DNA of 21,953 nucleotides from positions 1-21,953 of the forward strand of contig DATEDC010000025.1 in NCBI GenBank assembly GCA_035286585.1, in the 5' to 3' direction. Shown here piece after piece: positions 1 through 9,467 of the stretch. Numbering within the stretch: position 1 is the first letter of the stretch; each line of letters begins with the position of its first letter. Under the pieces are notes generated by a model. The model searched no databases. It saw only the letters and a list, made by a program, of their open reading frames with translations, and was not told the origin of the DNA. This stretch comes from DSOS01 sp035286585 (GTDB taxonomy: Bacteria > Chloroflexota > Anaerolineae > Anaerolineales > UBA4823). The position numbers were made by a program, and so were the translations under genes.

Positions 1-1170
1 CGCCCCATCCAGGGCGGCGATCAGGGCTTTGAGGGCTGTGGTCTTGCCCGTACCGGGCCCGCCGGTCAGCACGCTGAGCGGGTGGCTCAAGGCAGCCCGG
101 ATCGCGGCTTGCTGCTCGACTGAGAGAGCCGGGTCCAGGCGGACGAACCTGGGGGGCAGGTCGCTCAAGCGGGTCGGCAGCGCCCGCGCGAGCCGGCGCA
201 GGCGCTCGGCGACGCCGACCTCGCTGTGATAGAGCGGCGTGAGATACACCGCAGGTTGCCCGTAACCGGGCGCCTCCTCGGCGATCATGCCTCCCGCGAG
301 GCGGGGTTTCGCCGGGCCGCCGTGCGCGACGTTGAAGGGCACCTGGTCGGTGCGGATGCGCTCCTGCCCAGCCAGCCGTTCCAGCGCCGGAGGGATCAAA
401 GCGGAGGGCACGTCCAGCAGCTCCGCCGCTCGTTCACCCAGCCGCTCCTGCGGCGCGTAGACGTGCCCCTCCTCGGTCAGCTCGTTCAGCGCGTAGATCA
501 CGCCGGCCTCGATCCGGGAGGGATGGTCGGGGGGCAGGCCGAGGTCGCGGGCGAGCCGGTCGGCGGTCTTGAAGCCCACGCCAAAGATATCCCGCGCCAG
601 GCGGTAGGGGTCGGTCTGCACGACCGCGAGGGCCTGCTCCCCGTACTGCTTGTAGATTTTGATCGCCAGGCTGGTGCTCACGCCGTGGGCGTGCAGGTAG
701 AGCATGATCTCTTTGACCTGCTTCTGTTCCTCCCAGGCGCGGGCGATCAGCCTGAGGCGCTTGGGGCCGATATCGGGCACCTCGTCCAGGCGCTCAGGGC
801 GGCGCTCGATCACTTCCAGCGTTTGGGCGCCGAAATGGGCGACGATCCGCTCGGCCAGGCGCGGCCCGATCCCCTTGATCAGCCCCGAGCCCAAATAACG
901 GCGAATGCCCGCCGCGGTGGCGGGCAGGGTTTGTTCGCAAATTTCGACCTGAAATTGCTGCCCGTGCCTGGGATGGGCGCTCCAGCGGCCCTTCAGGTGC
1001 AGGTACTCGCCCGGAGACAGCTCCGGCAGGTTGCCCACCACGGTCACCAGGCCTTCTCGATTCGCCCCAGGCAGAGCTTTCATGCCCTCCGGGCGCAAAC
1101 GCAAAACGCTGTACCCGTTCTCCGGGTTGTAGTAGGTGATGCGCTCAACCGAACCGGTCAGCACGTCCAT
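1..1170 (-). CDS. recD2: RecD2-type ATP-dependent DNA helicase, N-terminal 390 residues (gene runs off the left edge)
   Basis: RecD2 (RecD/TraA family, SF1B) unwinds DNA 5'-3' in repair and acts without RecBC. The readable part begins MDVLTGSVERITYYNPENGY, an OB-like N-terminal domain. Tandem helix-hairpin-helix segments follow (about residues 95-150, with GIGPRLAERIV and DIGPKR) and a further helical region with GVGFKTADRLA near 197-206. The helicase core opens with LSVEQQAAI and the Walker A motif GGPGTGKTT near 370-378, where the window ends. HhH repeats before the motor separate RecD2 from RecBCD-type RecD. The ATG at 1170 is chosen because no other start is in frame after the upstream stop; a GGAGGTGA lies about 20 nt upstream, rather far. 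The gene sits 38 nt after the LCP gene and is probably cotranscribed with it. Helicase motifs II-VI are outside the window. Confidence 0.93.
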   Translation of the reverse strand, partial: MDVLTGSVERITYYNPENGYSVLRLRPEGMKALPGANREGLVTVVGNLPELSPGEYLHLKGRWSAHPRHGQQFQVEICEQTLPATAAGIRRYLGSGLIKGIGPRLAERIVAHFGAQTLEVIERRPERLDEVPDIGPKRLRLIARAWEEQKQVKEIMLYLHAHGVSTSLAIKIYKQYGEQALAVVQTDPYRLARDIFGVGFKTADRLARDLGLPPDHPSRIEAGVIYALNELTEEGHVYAPQERLGERAAELLDVPSALIPPALERLAGQERIRTDQVPFNVAHGGPAKPRLAGGMIAEEAPGYGQPAVYLTPLYHSEVGVAERLRRLARALPTRLSDLPPRFVRLDPALSVEQQAAIRAALSHPLSVLTGGPGTGKTTALKALIAALDGA

Positions 1171-1208
1171 GGATGCGGCCTTGCCGGTTTCACCTCCCCC
1201 GCAGCGGC

Positions 1209-2630
1209 TTAGGGCATGGGGTTGCTGCCCGCCCAGTCTGCGCCCAGGATGACCACCACGTCCACCGGGCTGGCCGGGTCATAACGGCTGAAAAAGCGAT
1301 TGGAGGGGACGTTCATCAGCTCCATCAGGTATTTGACGGTGTAGATCTTGCCGGTGTAATCGAATATCGTGGTGTAGTTGTAAAGCTGGTCGGCATTGCC
1401 TGTTTCGGTAATGCTGATCCCCTGGGATTGCAAATAATCGGTGGTCAGGGCAGCCAGCCCAGCGGTGGCAGTCCCGTTCAATATGGAAACCTTGGGCGCT
1501 TCGGCGGCCACCAGGTCCACCGCGCTCATGCCAGCCGCTGCCGGGCTTATGTGCCCGCTGCCGAAGAAGACCTCGTCCCGCAAGGCGCGAATTCGATCCG
1601 CAATCGGCTTGAGGACTTCATCGCCTTCTGGCGACTTGACCAGCAAGACCTGATCGGGCGGGCCAATCACGCCGCGGCGGATGTTCTCTTCGGGGATCTG
1701 CACCGCCAGCCAGGCGAGCTGGATGGCCTGGTCCAGGTTCAGATTGGTGTGCACGCCGGCGGATATTTCTTGATAGAGCAGCGGCGCTTTGGCGATCAGC
1801 GTGGGCAGCATCCTGGGGCGCAGCATCTGCTGGCGGATCGCCATGATGACCTGCTGCTGGCGCTGGGCGCGATCGAAATCGCCGCCTTCCGTCTTGCGCG
1901 CCCGGGCGTACGCCAGGGCAAGCTCGCCAGGCAGCACCTGCACGCCCGGCTTGAGCGTCTTGGTGTTGTCGTCGCCCAGGGGATCGATGGTGATCCTTTC
2001 CTGCACGTCGATTTTTACGCCGCCAATCTCGTCAATCAAGCGCACGAAGGCGCTGAAATCGACCTGGGCGTAGTAGTCGATCGGCACGCCTAGCAGCTCC
2101 TCCACGGTCCTCATCGCCAGCCCAGGCCCCCGGCTGGGGTAATCGAAGGCCTCGCCCAGGCTGTAGGCGGTGTTGATCCGCCCGTACGAGAAGCCCGGGA
2201 TGTTCACCCACAGGTCGCGGGGGATGGACATAATCCCGGCGGTGCGCGCCAGCGGGTCCATGGTCAGCAGCAGCATGGTGTCGGTGCGCGGAGCGCCTTC
2301 GCCCGCCGCCCAATCCCGGTAGTCCAGGCCCATGACCAGCACCGAGACCCGGCTGGCGCCATCCCAGGGCATTGGGGTGGGCACGCCAACCGCCTGGAGA
2401 GGGGTTTGCGCGTCCGTGATCACGCCCGGGGCGTCCGGGACGGCATCCGATTCTCTGACCGAGATGCCCGGCAGGGAGGTCAGCTCCCAGGAGGTGACGA
2501 TATCGCGCACGATGATAAAGGTCAGATAAGCCGTAACCGCCGCGGCGACCAGAAAGGCGGCGATCAGCGCCCATTTCAGCCAGCGGATGGCTGCAGCCGG
2601 CTTGGGTTTTAAGTTGGGGGTTGGTTCCAT
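1209..2630 (-). CDS. LytR-CpsA-Psr (LCP) family protein with C-terminal LytR_C domain
   Basis: LCP proteins are membrane-anchored enzymes that transfer lipid-linked glycopolymers to the cell envelope. From the ATG used here (473 aa) one N-terminal membrane segment spans about 19-41. The LCP domain follows: VLVMGLDYR near 98-105, RTDTMLLL near 115-122, SIPRDLWVNIPG near 135-146, then ARARKTEGGDFDRAQRQQQ near 242-260, which carries the Arg/Asp residues that bind pyrophosphate and metal in the family. A LytR_C domain (VSILNGTATAGLA near 384 to the end) occupies the last ~90 residues. The frame also allows a GTG start at 2645; the ATG at 2630 is preferred because a GGA lies 7 nt upstream and the GTG has no Shine-Dalgarno. 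A TATAAT on this strand (2674-2679) suits a start just upstream. The specific glycopolymer substrate cannot be read from sequence. Confidence 0.9.
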   Translation of the reverse strand: MEPTPNLKPKPAAAIRWLKWALIAAFLVAAAVTAYLTFIIVRDIVTSWELTSLPGISVRESDAVPDAPGVITDAQTPLQAVGVPTPMPWDGASRVSVLVMGLDYRDWAAGEGAPRTDTMLLLTMDPLARTAGIMSIPRDLWVNIPGFSYGRINTAYSLGEAFDYPSRGPGLAMRTVEELLGVPIDYYAQVDFSAFVRLIDEIGGVKIDVQERITIDPLGDDNTKTLKPGVQVLPGELALAYARARKTEGGDFDRAQRQQQVIMAIRQQMLRPRMLPTLIAKAPLLYQEISAGVHTNLNLDQAIQLAWLAVQIPEENIRRGVIGPPDQVLLVKSPEGDEVLKPIADRIRALRDEVFFGSGHISPAAAGMSAVDLVAAEAPKVSILNGTATAGLAALTTDYLQSQGISITETGNADQLYNYTTIFDYTGKIYTVKYLMELMNVPSNRFFSRYDPASPVDVVVILGADWAGSNPMP

Positions 2631-2672
2631 TTTTATATCCGTCACGCCGCCGGCAAAATACAGCGGCGGGGC

Positions 2673-2692
2673 GATTATAACACGGTATAATC
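2673..2692. promoter_or_regulatory. Inverted repeat giving divergent -10 boxes between the LCP and ABC-F genes
   Basis: GATTATA (2673-2679) and TATAATC (2686-2692) are a perfect 7-bp inverted repeat around 6 bp. Each arm contains a TATAAT on the strand reading away from the centre: 2686-2691 on plus for the ABC-F gene, and 2674-2679 read on minus for the LCP gene. No good -35 hexamer is seen on either side. The symmetry could equally be a regulator site overlapping both promoters. Confidence 0.55.
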
Positions 2693-2712
2693 AACAGGCA
2701 TTATTGCCAGCT

Positions 2713-4716
<2,004 letters not shown>

Positions 4717-4747
4717 GGTGCCGGCTCCATCCCGCCGCAGTAAGCTG

Positions 4748-5998
4748 CTAATCCGCGAGCGCCACGGCAAGCAGGGGTTCGTCCCCATTGTAGGCGCGCA
4801 GCAAAGGCCAGCGGCGGGCAATCCAGGCGACAGCCAGCAGGCAGCCAACGCCACCGCTCACGATGGCGACCGGGGCGCTGAAAAACTGGGCGACGAGGCC
4901 AGCTTCCACCTCCCCCAACTGAGGCCCACCCATAAAAAAGATCTGGTTGATGCTCACCATGCGCCCGCGGATATAATCCGGGGTTTGCAACTGGCGAATC
5001 GTGTTGCGAATAATGGTGCTGACCGAGTCCGAAGCGCCAATCAACATCAACGCGACCAGCGCCAAGGAATATGTGCGCACCAGGCCAAATACAACCGTCG
5101 CCAGCCCAAATGCCACCACCGCTCCCAGGAAGACCGTTCCCTGGCGGCGAATCTGGCCGAACTGGGAAACAATGCCCGCCGCAATCAGGGCGCCAATCGC
5201 CTGAGCGGAGGAGAGCCAGCCGTATTCAATCGCCCCCACGCCGAGGATATCCCGGGCGATGATCGGCATCAAGGTGTTCGCCGAGGAGAAAAAGGTGGCG
5301 AAGAAATCCAGGATCATCGTCGAGAGGATAATCGGGTGAGAAACGATGAAGCGGATGCCCTCGCGAATGGCGTGCAGGTCCACCGCGTTGCGCCTGCCGG
5401 GGTCCGCCTGCTGTTCCACCGGGCCGATCAATAGCAGAGCGCCAAAAACCGCCAGGTAGCTCACGGCGTTAATCATGTAGGCGTAGGGCTGCCCCAGGTA
5501 GGCGATGACCAGGCCGCTCAAGGCTGGCCCGACGATTGCGCCGGTCTGATGACCGATCGAGGTCAGGCTGAAAGCGCTCGCCAGATCCCTGGCGGGCACC
5601 AGGTTGGGGACCATCGCCTGGCGAGCCGGGGTATCAAAGGAGGCCGCCATCGCCTGTAAAGCGGTCAGCAGATAGATGTGCCACAGGACCAGCTCGCCTC
5701 GAAAGGTGAGCCAGGCCAGGACCGACGCCACAAGGACGAGCAGGAACTGGGTGGCAAACAGCAGCTTGCGCCGATTGGCTGCGTCTGCTACCGCGCCACC
5801 CAGCAGCGAGAACAGGAAGATCGGCAGGATGCGCGCCAGGCCCACGCCTCCCAGGGCAATCGGCTGGTCTGTCAGGGTGCGGATGTGCCAGAACAGGGCC
5901 CAGGTTTGCATCTGGGTGCCGGCGATTGAAATCATCAGGCTGATCCACAGCAGGCGGAAGCGGCGGTGGTGTATCGCGGGTGGAACTCGGATCAGCAT
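4748..5998 (-). CDS. MFS transporter of the MFS_3 / EntS-like type
   Basis: A 416-aa polytopic membrane protein with about 12 hydrophobic segments. The N-terminus, with FRLLWISLMISIAGTQMQTW, is typical of MFS_3 (EntS-like exporters). The loop between helices 2 and 3 carries GGAVADAANRRKLL, a variant of the MFS signature G-x3-D-x2-GRR/K. DTPARQAMVPNLVP, a motif seen in this subfamily, lies near residues 120-135, and a RDLASAFSL segment follows. These proteins are usually proton-driven exporters of siderophores or drugs; the substrate here is unknown. It is the last gene of a five-gene minus-strand run: its ATG lies 5 nt after the DinB-like stop codon with no separate Shine-Dalgarno, which suggests translational coupling. 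Confidence 0.88.
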   Translation of the reverse strand: MLIRVPPAIHHRRFRLLWISLMISIAGTQMQTWALFWHIRTLTDQPIALGGVGLARILPIFLFSLLGGAVADAANRRKLLFATQFLLVLVASVLAWLTFRGELVLWHIYLLTALQAMAASFDTPARQAMVPNLVPARDLASAFSLTSIGHQTGAIVGPALSGLVIAYLGQPYAYMINAVSYLAVFGALLLIGPVEQQADPGRRNAVDLHAIREGIRFIVSHPIILSTMILDFFATFFSSANTLMPIIARDILGVGAIEYGWLSSAQAIGALIAAGIVSQFGQIRRQGTVFLGAVVAFGLATVVFGLVRTYSLALVALMLIGASDSVSTIIRNTIRQLQTPDYIRGRMVSINQIFFMGGPQLGEVEAGLVAQFFSAPVAIVSGGVGCLLAVAWIARRWPLLRAYNGDEPLLAVALAD

Positions 5999-6003
5999 GG
6001 AAC

Positions 6004-6435
6004 TTATTTCAAGTGCTCCGCGATGTGCCTGATGTCTCGCTCAACCCACCACTGCAGGGTGCGCAGGCCAAACACCGGGTGGCGTCCGCCGCGCCCCCAG
6101 TTCTCGGCTGGCTGCTGCTCAAGCAGCCGCACGGCCTTTTCACGCAAAAGTGCATACGCTTCCAGCAGCTCGGACAGGGTTGCCTCCCCCCGGAGTTCTT
6201 CCCGGGCGTCCAGCGGGACCTGCGGGTAATGTAATAATGGCTCTTCCTCGTGCAGGATGCGCTGCATCACCGGCAGGAAAACCCGCTCCTCGACCTCCAG
6301 CAGATGCGCCACGACCCGGGACAGGCTCGAAGTTGGCTCCTCGGCGGTGATTTGCCCTAGGCGAGCGGCCAGCTCACCTCCAACGGCAACATATCGCTCG
6401 AGCAGCTTCCGCCGGTAGGCATATAGTTCTTCCAT
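6004..6435 (-). CDS. DinB superfamily protein (probable metal-binding four-helix bundle)
   Basis: A 143-aa, mostly helical protein. His44 (VVAHLLEVEERVF) and the C-terminal block RHPVFGLRTLQWWVERDIRHIAEHL, with His119, His137 and His141, match the DinB/YfiT-like pattern in which three His residues bind a divalent metal. In related families this fold serves thiol transfer with bacillithiol or mycothiol, or metal-dependent hydrolysis; the reaction here is unknown. The start is supported by GGAGAGGTGG just upstream of the ATG. It lies 18 nt after the SDR gene and 5 nt before the MFS gene in the same direction. Confidence 0.78.
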   Translation of the reverse strand: MEELYAYRRKLLERYVAVGGELAARLGQITAEEPTSSLSRVVAHLLEVEERVFLPVMQRILHEEEPLLHYPQVPLDAREELRGEATLSELLEAYALLREKAVRLLEQQPAENWGRGGRHPVFGLRTLQWWVERDIRHIAEHLK

Positions 6436-6453
6436 CCTGCCACCTCTCCAGGC

Positions 6454-7209
6454 TCAGCTCATCACCTTGCCTCCATCCAGGTTGATCGCCTGGCCGGTCA
6501 GGTAGGCAGCGTAATCGCTGCACAGGAATAATACCAGTCCCACCACGTCCTGAACGCTCCCCAGCCGCCCCAGGGGGATATCTTCCAGCCATTTGGCCAG
6601 CATGGCTTCATCCTGGCGCAGGGCAGCGGTCATTTCGGTTTCAATCACCCCCGGGCAGATGGCGTTCACCCGGATGTTGTAGGTGGCAAACTCACGCGCC
6701 GCTTCTCGGGTCAGGCCGATCAATCCCATTTTGCTGGCGACGTATGCAGCCCGATTTTTCAAGCCGTGGGCGCGCCCGGCAATCGAGGCGATGTTGACGA
6801 TCGCCCCACCGCCCTGCTCCCGCATCAGCCTGCCCACAGACTGCATGGTAAAGAACGCCCCGCTGAGGTTGACATCGAGCGTGCGCCGCCAGTCCCACTC
6901 GTCCATCTCCAGGATCGAGGCGTGCGGCTCCACGCCGGCGTTGTTAATCAGGATGTCGATCTTTCCGAAATCATCGCATATCTGCTCGAGCATCGCCTGC
7001 ACAGGCATTTTCTTGGCAATGTCGCAGACGTAATCCCGGCAAGCAGCCCCGCTCTGGGTGATTCGTTTCACGGTCTCGTCCAGGTTTACCGGGCTGATAT
7101 CGTTGGCTGCGACAGCCGCCCCGCGCTGGGCGAAAGCCTCGGCGATTGCCCGCCCAATGCCTCGCCCGGCGCCGGTGACAAGCACCACATGATCCTTGAA
7201 GTCAAACAT
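6454..7209 (-). CDS. Short-chain dehydrogenase/reductase (classical SDR, FabG-like)
   Basis: Classical SDR, 251 aa from the ATG used. The NAD(P) motif TGAGRGIG lies at about 12-19, NNAG at 89-92, and the catalytic triad is Ser142 (ASIAG), Tyr156 and Lys160 (YVASK). PGVIETEM near 186-193 and the C-terminal GQAINLDGG are typical of the FabG-like branch. Asp37 after beta-2 (ANDIS) suggests NAD(H) preference. The substrate is not predictable; the annotation 3-oxoacyl-ACP reductase would be generic. An earlier in-frame ATG exists at 7221, but MFDFKDHVVLVTG is the normal family start and GTGGA lies 5 nt before it. It belongs to the EthD-YbaK-SDR-DinB-MFS run. Confidence 0.9.
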   Translation of the reverse strand: MFDFKDHVVLVTGAGRGIGRAIAEAFAQRGAAVAANDISPVNLDETVKRITQSGAACRDYVCDIAKKMPVQAMLEQICDDFGKIDILINNAGVEPHASILEMDEWDWRRTLDVNLSGAFFTMQSVGRLMREQGGGAIVNIASIAGRAHGLKNRAAYVASKMGLIGLTREAAREFATYNIRVNAICPGVIETEMTAALRQDEAMLAKWLEDIPLGRLGSVQDVVGLVLFLCSDYAAYLTGQAINLDGGKVMS

Positions 7210-7248
7210 AGGTATCCACATTCGATTGAAAGGTCATCGCCGCAGCGC

Positions 7249-7734
7249 TCACTCGCCTGCCTGCGCGTCGATCAAGTCCAGCACCCGGGCCTGGGTGATG
7301 CGCAGCATCTCTGTTGGAGACAGCCGCAACAGCGCGTTTTCCGCCCCTCCACCGGCATAAACCACGGGCTGCTCCAGCACGCGCCGGTCCAGCAGCGTCG
7401 TTAGGGGCTGCCGGTGGGCGAATGGCGGCATGGCGCCCACTTCGTATCCTGTCAGGCGGAGGACTGTCTCCGCGTCGGCCAGCTTTACTCGCTTGCGCCC
7501 CACCCCAAAAAGCCCGGCGACCGCCCTGCGGTCGATGCGGTCGAGTCCGCAGGCAATCGCCAAAACCGGCTGCTCAGCCACCATGAACAAGATCGATTTA
7601 ACGATTTGCGTCGGCTGTGCTCCGACGGCCTCGGCGGCTGCCTGGACCGTGGGGGTGAGCGCTTCCAGGAGCAAGATTTCAGCCTCCATCGCCCGGGCTT
7701 CCATAAAGTTGCGGATATCACTCGGGCGCAGCAC
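7249..7734 (-). CDS. YbaK/EbsC-family aminoacyl-tRNA deacylase-like protein
   Basis: This family hydrolyses mischarged tRNAs, such as Cys-tRNAPro in YbaK or Ala-tRNAPro in ProXp. Seen here: TQIVKSILFMV with the conserved Lys of the active site, then LDRIDRRAVAGLFGVGRKRVKLADAETVLRLTGYEVGAMPPFAH, which matches the YbaK core GY-x-GGV/A-x-P-x-G/H, and YAGGGAENALLRLSP near the end. The GTG at 7734 is chosen (161 aa, usual length 150-165): it has AAAGGGAG 8 nt upstream, and the in-frame ATG further upstream (7803) would add 23 residues unlike the family. It overlaps the EthD-like gene by 17 nt, so the two are probably translated in a coupled way. Which tRNA it edits cannot be said. Confidence 0.87.
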   Translation of the reverse strand: MLRPSDIRNFMEARAMEAEILLLEALTPTVQAAAEAVGAQPTQIVKSILFMVAEQPVLAIACGLDRIDRRAVAGLFGVGRKRVKLADAETVLRLTGYEVGAMPPFAHRQPLTTLLDRRVLEQPVVYAGGGAENALLRLSPTEMLRITQARVLDLIDAQAGE

Positions 7735-8083
7735 CGGGCTCGCTCCCTTTTTGGGCTTTGAATTTGCGGATGTTCTCCAGGTCGTCTTCTTTGTGGTCTG
7801 CAAACAGCAGCGTCATCCTGCCCCCGGTCAGCGTTTGCAGCAGCCTGCCTGCCGCTTCCCCGTATGAAGAAGCCATTGCCTGGTGGGCGTCCTGGCGCGA
7901 GTCGAAGTACAGCTCGTGGATCAAGGCGAATTCACACTCGCCGAAAATCAAACTATCCACCTGGCTGGTCGTTTCCCGGCGCAGGCCGGGCATGCTCTCA
8001 GCCTGGTGAAGAAATTGAGGCCAGAGACCTTCGAAGGCTGGCCAGTCTTCGATTTTCTCGATCAAGATCATAAGTTTATACAT
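7718..8083 (-). CDS. EthD-like dimeric alpha/beta barrel protein
   Basis: A 121-aa protein starting MYKLMILIEKIEDWPAFEG. The pattern of beta strand (YKLMILIEK), helix (FLHQAESMPGLRR), then strands and helix (ALIHELYFDSRQDAHQAMASSYGEAAGRLLQTLTGGRMTLLFAD) matches the EthD family of ferredoxin-like dimeric barrels. EthD proteins are small accessory proteins of unsettled function, with some tied to ether or ketone degradation. It is first in a five-gene minus-strand run, with GGAGA 9 nt before the ATG and a TATAAT on this strand at 8104-8109. The C-terminal tail (about 105-121) is polar, and the YbaK-like start overlaps it. Confidence 0.72.
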   Translation of the reverse strand: MYKLMILIEKIEDWPAFEGLWPQFLHQAESMPGLRRETTSQVDSLIFGECEFALIHELYFDSRQDAHQAMASSYGEAAGRLLQTLTGGRMTLLFADHKEDDLENIRKFKAQKGSEPGAAPE

Positions 8084-8103
8084 GCTCCGGGTCTCCGGGG
8101 TAG

Positions 8104-8109
8104 ATTATA
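8104..8109 (-). promoter_or_regulatory. -10 box (TATAAT) upstream of the EthD-like gene
   Basis: A perfect TATAAT on the minus strand, about 21 nt upstream of the ATG at 8083, in the 81-bp gap shared with the divergent plus-strand gene at 8165. No convincing -35 is present. A TATGAT at 8139-8144 on plus could serve the divergent gene. Confidence 0.45.
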
Positions 8110-8164
8110 TCGCTATTCATTGATCCCGTTTTTCGTGGTATGATTCGGCGCGCTGGAGATAACA

Positions 8165-8548
8165 ATGGAAGACAAAATTACCATCATCGAGGGGCCTCCG
8201 CCTACTTTTGAGCTGGTCAACGAGGGTTGGGTGCTCAGCCTGACCGACAGCCCCAGCCTTGCTAACATGGCCGTCACCCGGCTGCGCACCTTTAACGGGC
8301 CGAGCCTGGTTGAACGCTGCCATAAAGCCTGGCGGGACCAGCACCCCATTTACCTGGAATACCGCACCTCCGATGGATTGAACCGCCAGGCGCCGATCGT
8401 CGCGGCCCGCTACGTGGATGCCGAAGAAGGTCACCAGCTCGTTTTGTGGCTGCGGCTTACCGACGAAGAGGTTGAGCTGGAGCTGGGCTACGAAGACGAC
8501 CTGGGGGATGAAAGCGAAGACGATTTCGACCCTCCCGACCCTTATTGA
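8165..8548 (+). CDS. Small acidic protein of unknown function
   Basis: A 127-aa protein, not recognised. An ordered region of about 100 residues (IIEGPPPTFELVNEGWVLSLTD near the N-terminus, then TRLRTFNGPSLVERCHKAWRDQ and HPIYLEYRTSDGLNRQAPIVAARY) ends in a strongly acidic tail (about 98-127) rich in Asp and Glu. No signal peptide or membrane segment is visible. The start is supported by GGAGAT 4 nt before the ATG, and a strong terminator follows the stop at 8571-8596, so it looks like a real single-gene transcript. It is probably a lineage-restricted conserved protein. Confidence 0.8.
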   Translation: MEDKITIIEGPPPTFELVNEGWVLSLTDSPSLANMAVTRLRTFNGPSLVERCHKAWRDQHPIYLEYRTSDGLNRQAPIVAARYVDAEEGHQLVLWLRLTDEEVELELGYEDDLGDESEDDFDPPDPY

Positions 8549-8570
8549 GGATTACAGTCCAATCAGGCCT

Positions 8571-8596
8571 GACCCGGGTTCACCCCGGGTCTTTTT
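8571..8596 (+). terminator. Rho-independent terminator after the small acidic protein gene
   Basis: A perfect 8-bp stem GACCCGGG (8571-8578) / CCCGGGTC (8584-8591) closes a 5-nt loop and is followed at once by five T residues (8592-8596). It lies 22 nt after the stop codon at 8548 and insulates the crotonase gene downstream. Confidence 0.88.
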
Positions 8597-8663
8597 ATAG
8601 CCTCAGGGGAACCACAGCAACCCCCAAAGGCGCAAAATTGTGCTAAACTCAAGGTGAATTCGC

Positions 8664-8674
8664 TATACTGGAGG
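8664..8674 (+). promoter_or_regulatory. -10 box and ribosome binding site of the crotonase gene
   Basis: TATACT (8664-8669) is a good -10-like hexamer, but it lies almost on the GGAGG (8670-8674) that sits 4 nt before the ATG. If used, transcription would begin at or near the start codon and skip the ribosome site. A TTGTGC at 8638-8643 would give a 20-bp spacer. The GGAGG is secure; the promoter is uncertain. Confidence 0.35.
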
Positions 8675-8678
8675 AATT

Positions 8679-9467
8679 ATGTCTACTTCCGAATCTTCCA
8701 TCCTGACCGAACAAGACGCCGGCATCCTGACGATTACGCTCAACCGTCCCAAGGTCAACGCCTTCAATTTGGAGATGACCGCGGCCTTGCAGCAGGCGCT
8801 CAAAAAAGCCCAGCGTGAGGCCTCCATCCGCGGCGTGGTCCTGACCGCGAGAGGCAGCGTCTTCAGCGCCGGGCAGGATATCAGCGAAGTAAAATCGGTG
8901 GAGGACACCTCCTTCCGCTACCATTTGCAGCAGACCTACAACCCGCTTATTTTGCAGCTCCGCCGCCTGGAAAAGCCCGTAGTAGCAGCCATCAATGGAG
9001 CTGTCTCCGGCGCAGCCCTGGGGATCGCCCTGGCATGCGATGTGCGCATCGTCGCGGAGCACGCCCGTTTTGTGGTCGGTTTTTCGGGGATCGGACTGGT
9101 CCCGGATTCAGCCGTGTCATTGCTGCTGCCAGCGCTGATCGGCCTGGGCCGAGCAGCGGAATACGCTTACACCAACACGCCCATCAGCGCCGAGCAGGCG
9201 TTGTCCCTGGGGATGGTCAACCAGGTGGTGCCCGCCTCCGAGGTGGTGAGCCGGGCGACGGAATGGGCGGCAAAACTGGCGAAGGGCTCACTGCTGGCGT
9301 TTGGGCTGACCAAGCGCGCCTTCAACAAAGCAGTGCTCGGAAACCTGGAGCAGGTGCTCGATTACGAAGCTCACCTGCAAGATATCGCCGGGCGCAGCGA
9401 AGCGCACAAGGAGGGCGTGCGCGCTTTTCTGGAGAAGCGCCCGCCCCGCTTCAGCGATTATTCATAA
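8679..9467 (+). CDS. Enoyl-CoA hydratase/isomerase (crotonase) family, PaaG-like
   Basis: A 262-aa crotonase fold that acts on acyl-CoA thioesters. The oxyanion-hole segments are FSAGQDI (about 62-68) and INGAVSGAALGIALACD (105-121). In the catalytic segment GLVPDSAVSLLLP (139-151) an Asp (143) stands where hydratases carry Glu164, as in PaaG-type isomerases, and the other hydratase glutamate (Glu144) is not evident, being replaced by small residues. This favours an isomerase-like reaction over classical hydration, but family members vary. The C-terminus ALSLGMVNQVVP and the trimerisation helix are intact. No other beta-oxidation gene is nearby. Its last 10 bp overlap the end of galE on the other strand. 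Confidence 0.9.
   Translation: MSTSESSILTEQDAGILTITLNRPKVNAFNLEMTAALQQALKKAQREASIRGVVLTARGSVFSAGQDISEVKSVEDTSFRYHLQQTYNPLILQLRRLEKPVVAAINGAVSGAALGIALACDVRIVAEHARFVVGFSGIGLVPDSAVSLLLPALIGLGRAAEYAYTNTPISAEQALSLGMVNQVVPASEVVSRATEWAAKLAKGSLLAFGLTKRAFNKAVLGNLEQVLDYEAHLQDIAGRSEAHKEGVRAFLEKRPPRFSDYS

Noticed and set aside
226..1212. 328-codon open frame on plus, antisense to recD2
   Set aside because: The minus strand encodes HhH motifs and a Walker A. The plus product has no recognisable domain.
1173..2093. 306-codon open frame on plus, antisense to the LCP gene
   Set aside because: The LCP motifs are on minus; this frame is a composition shadow.
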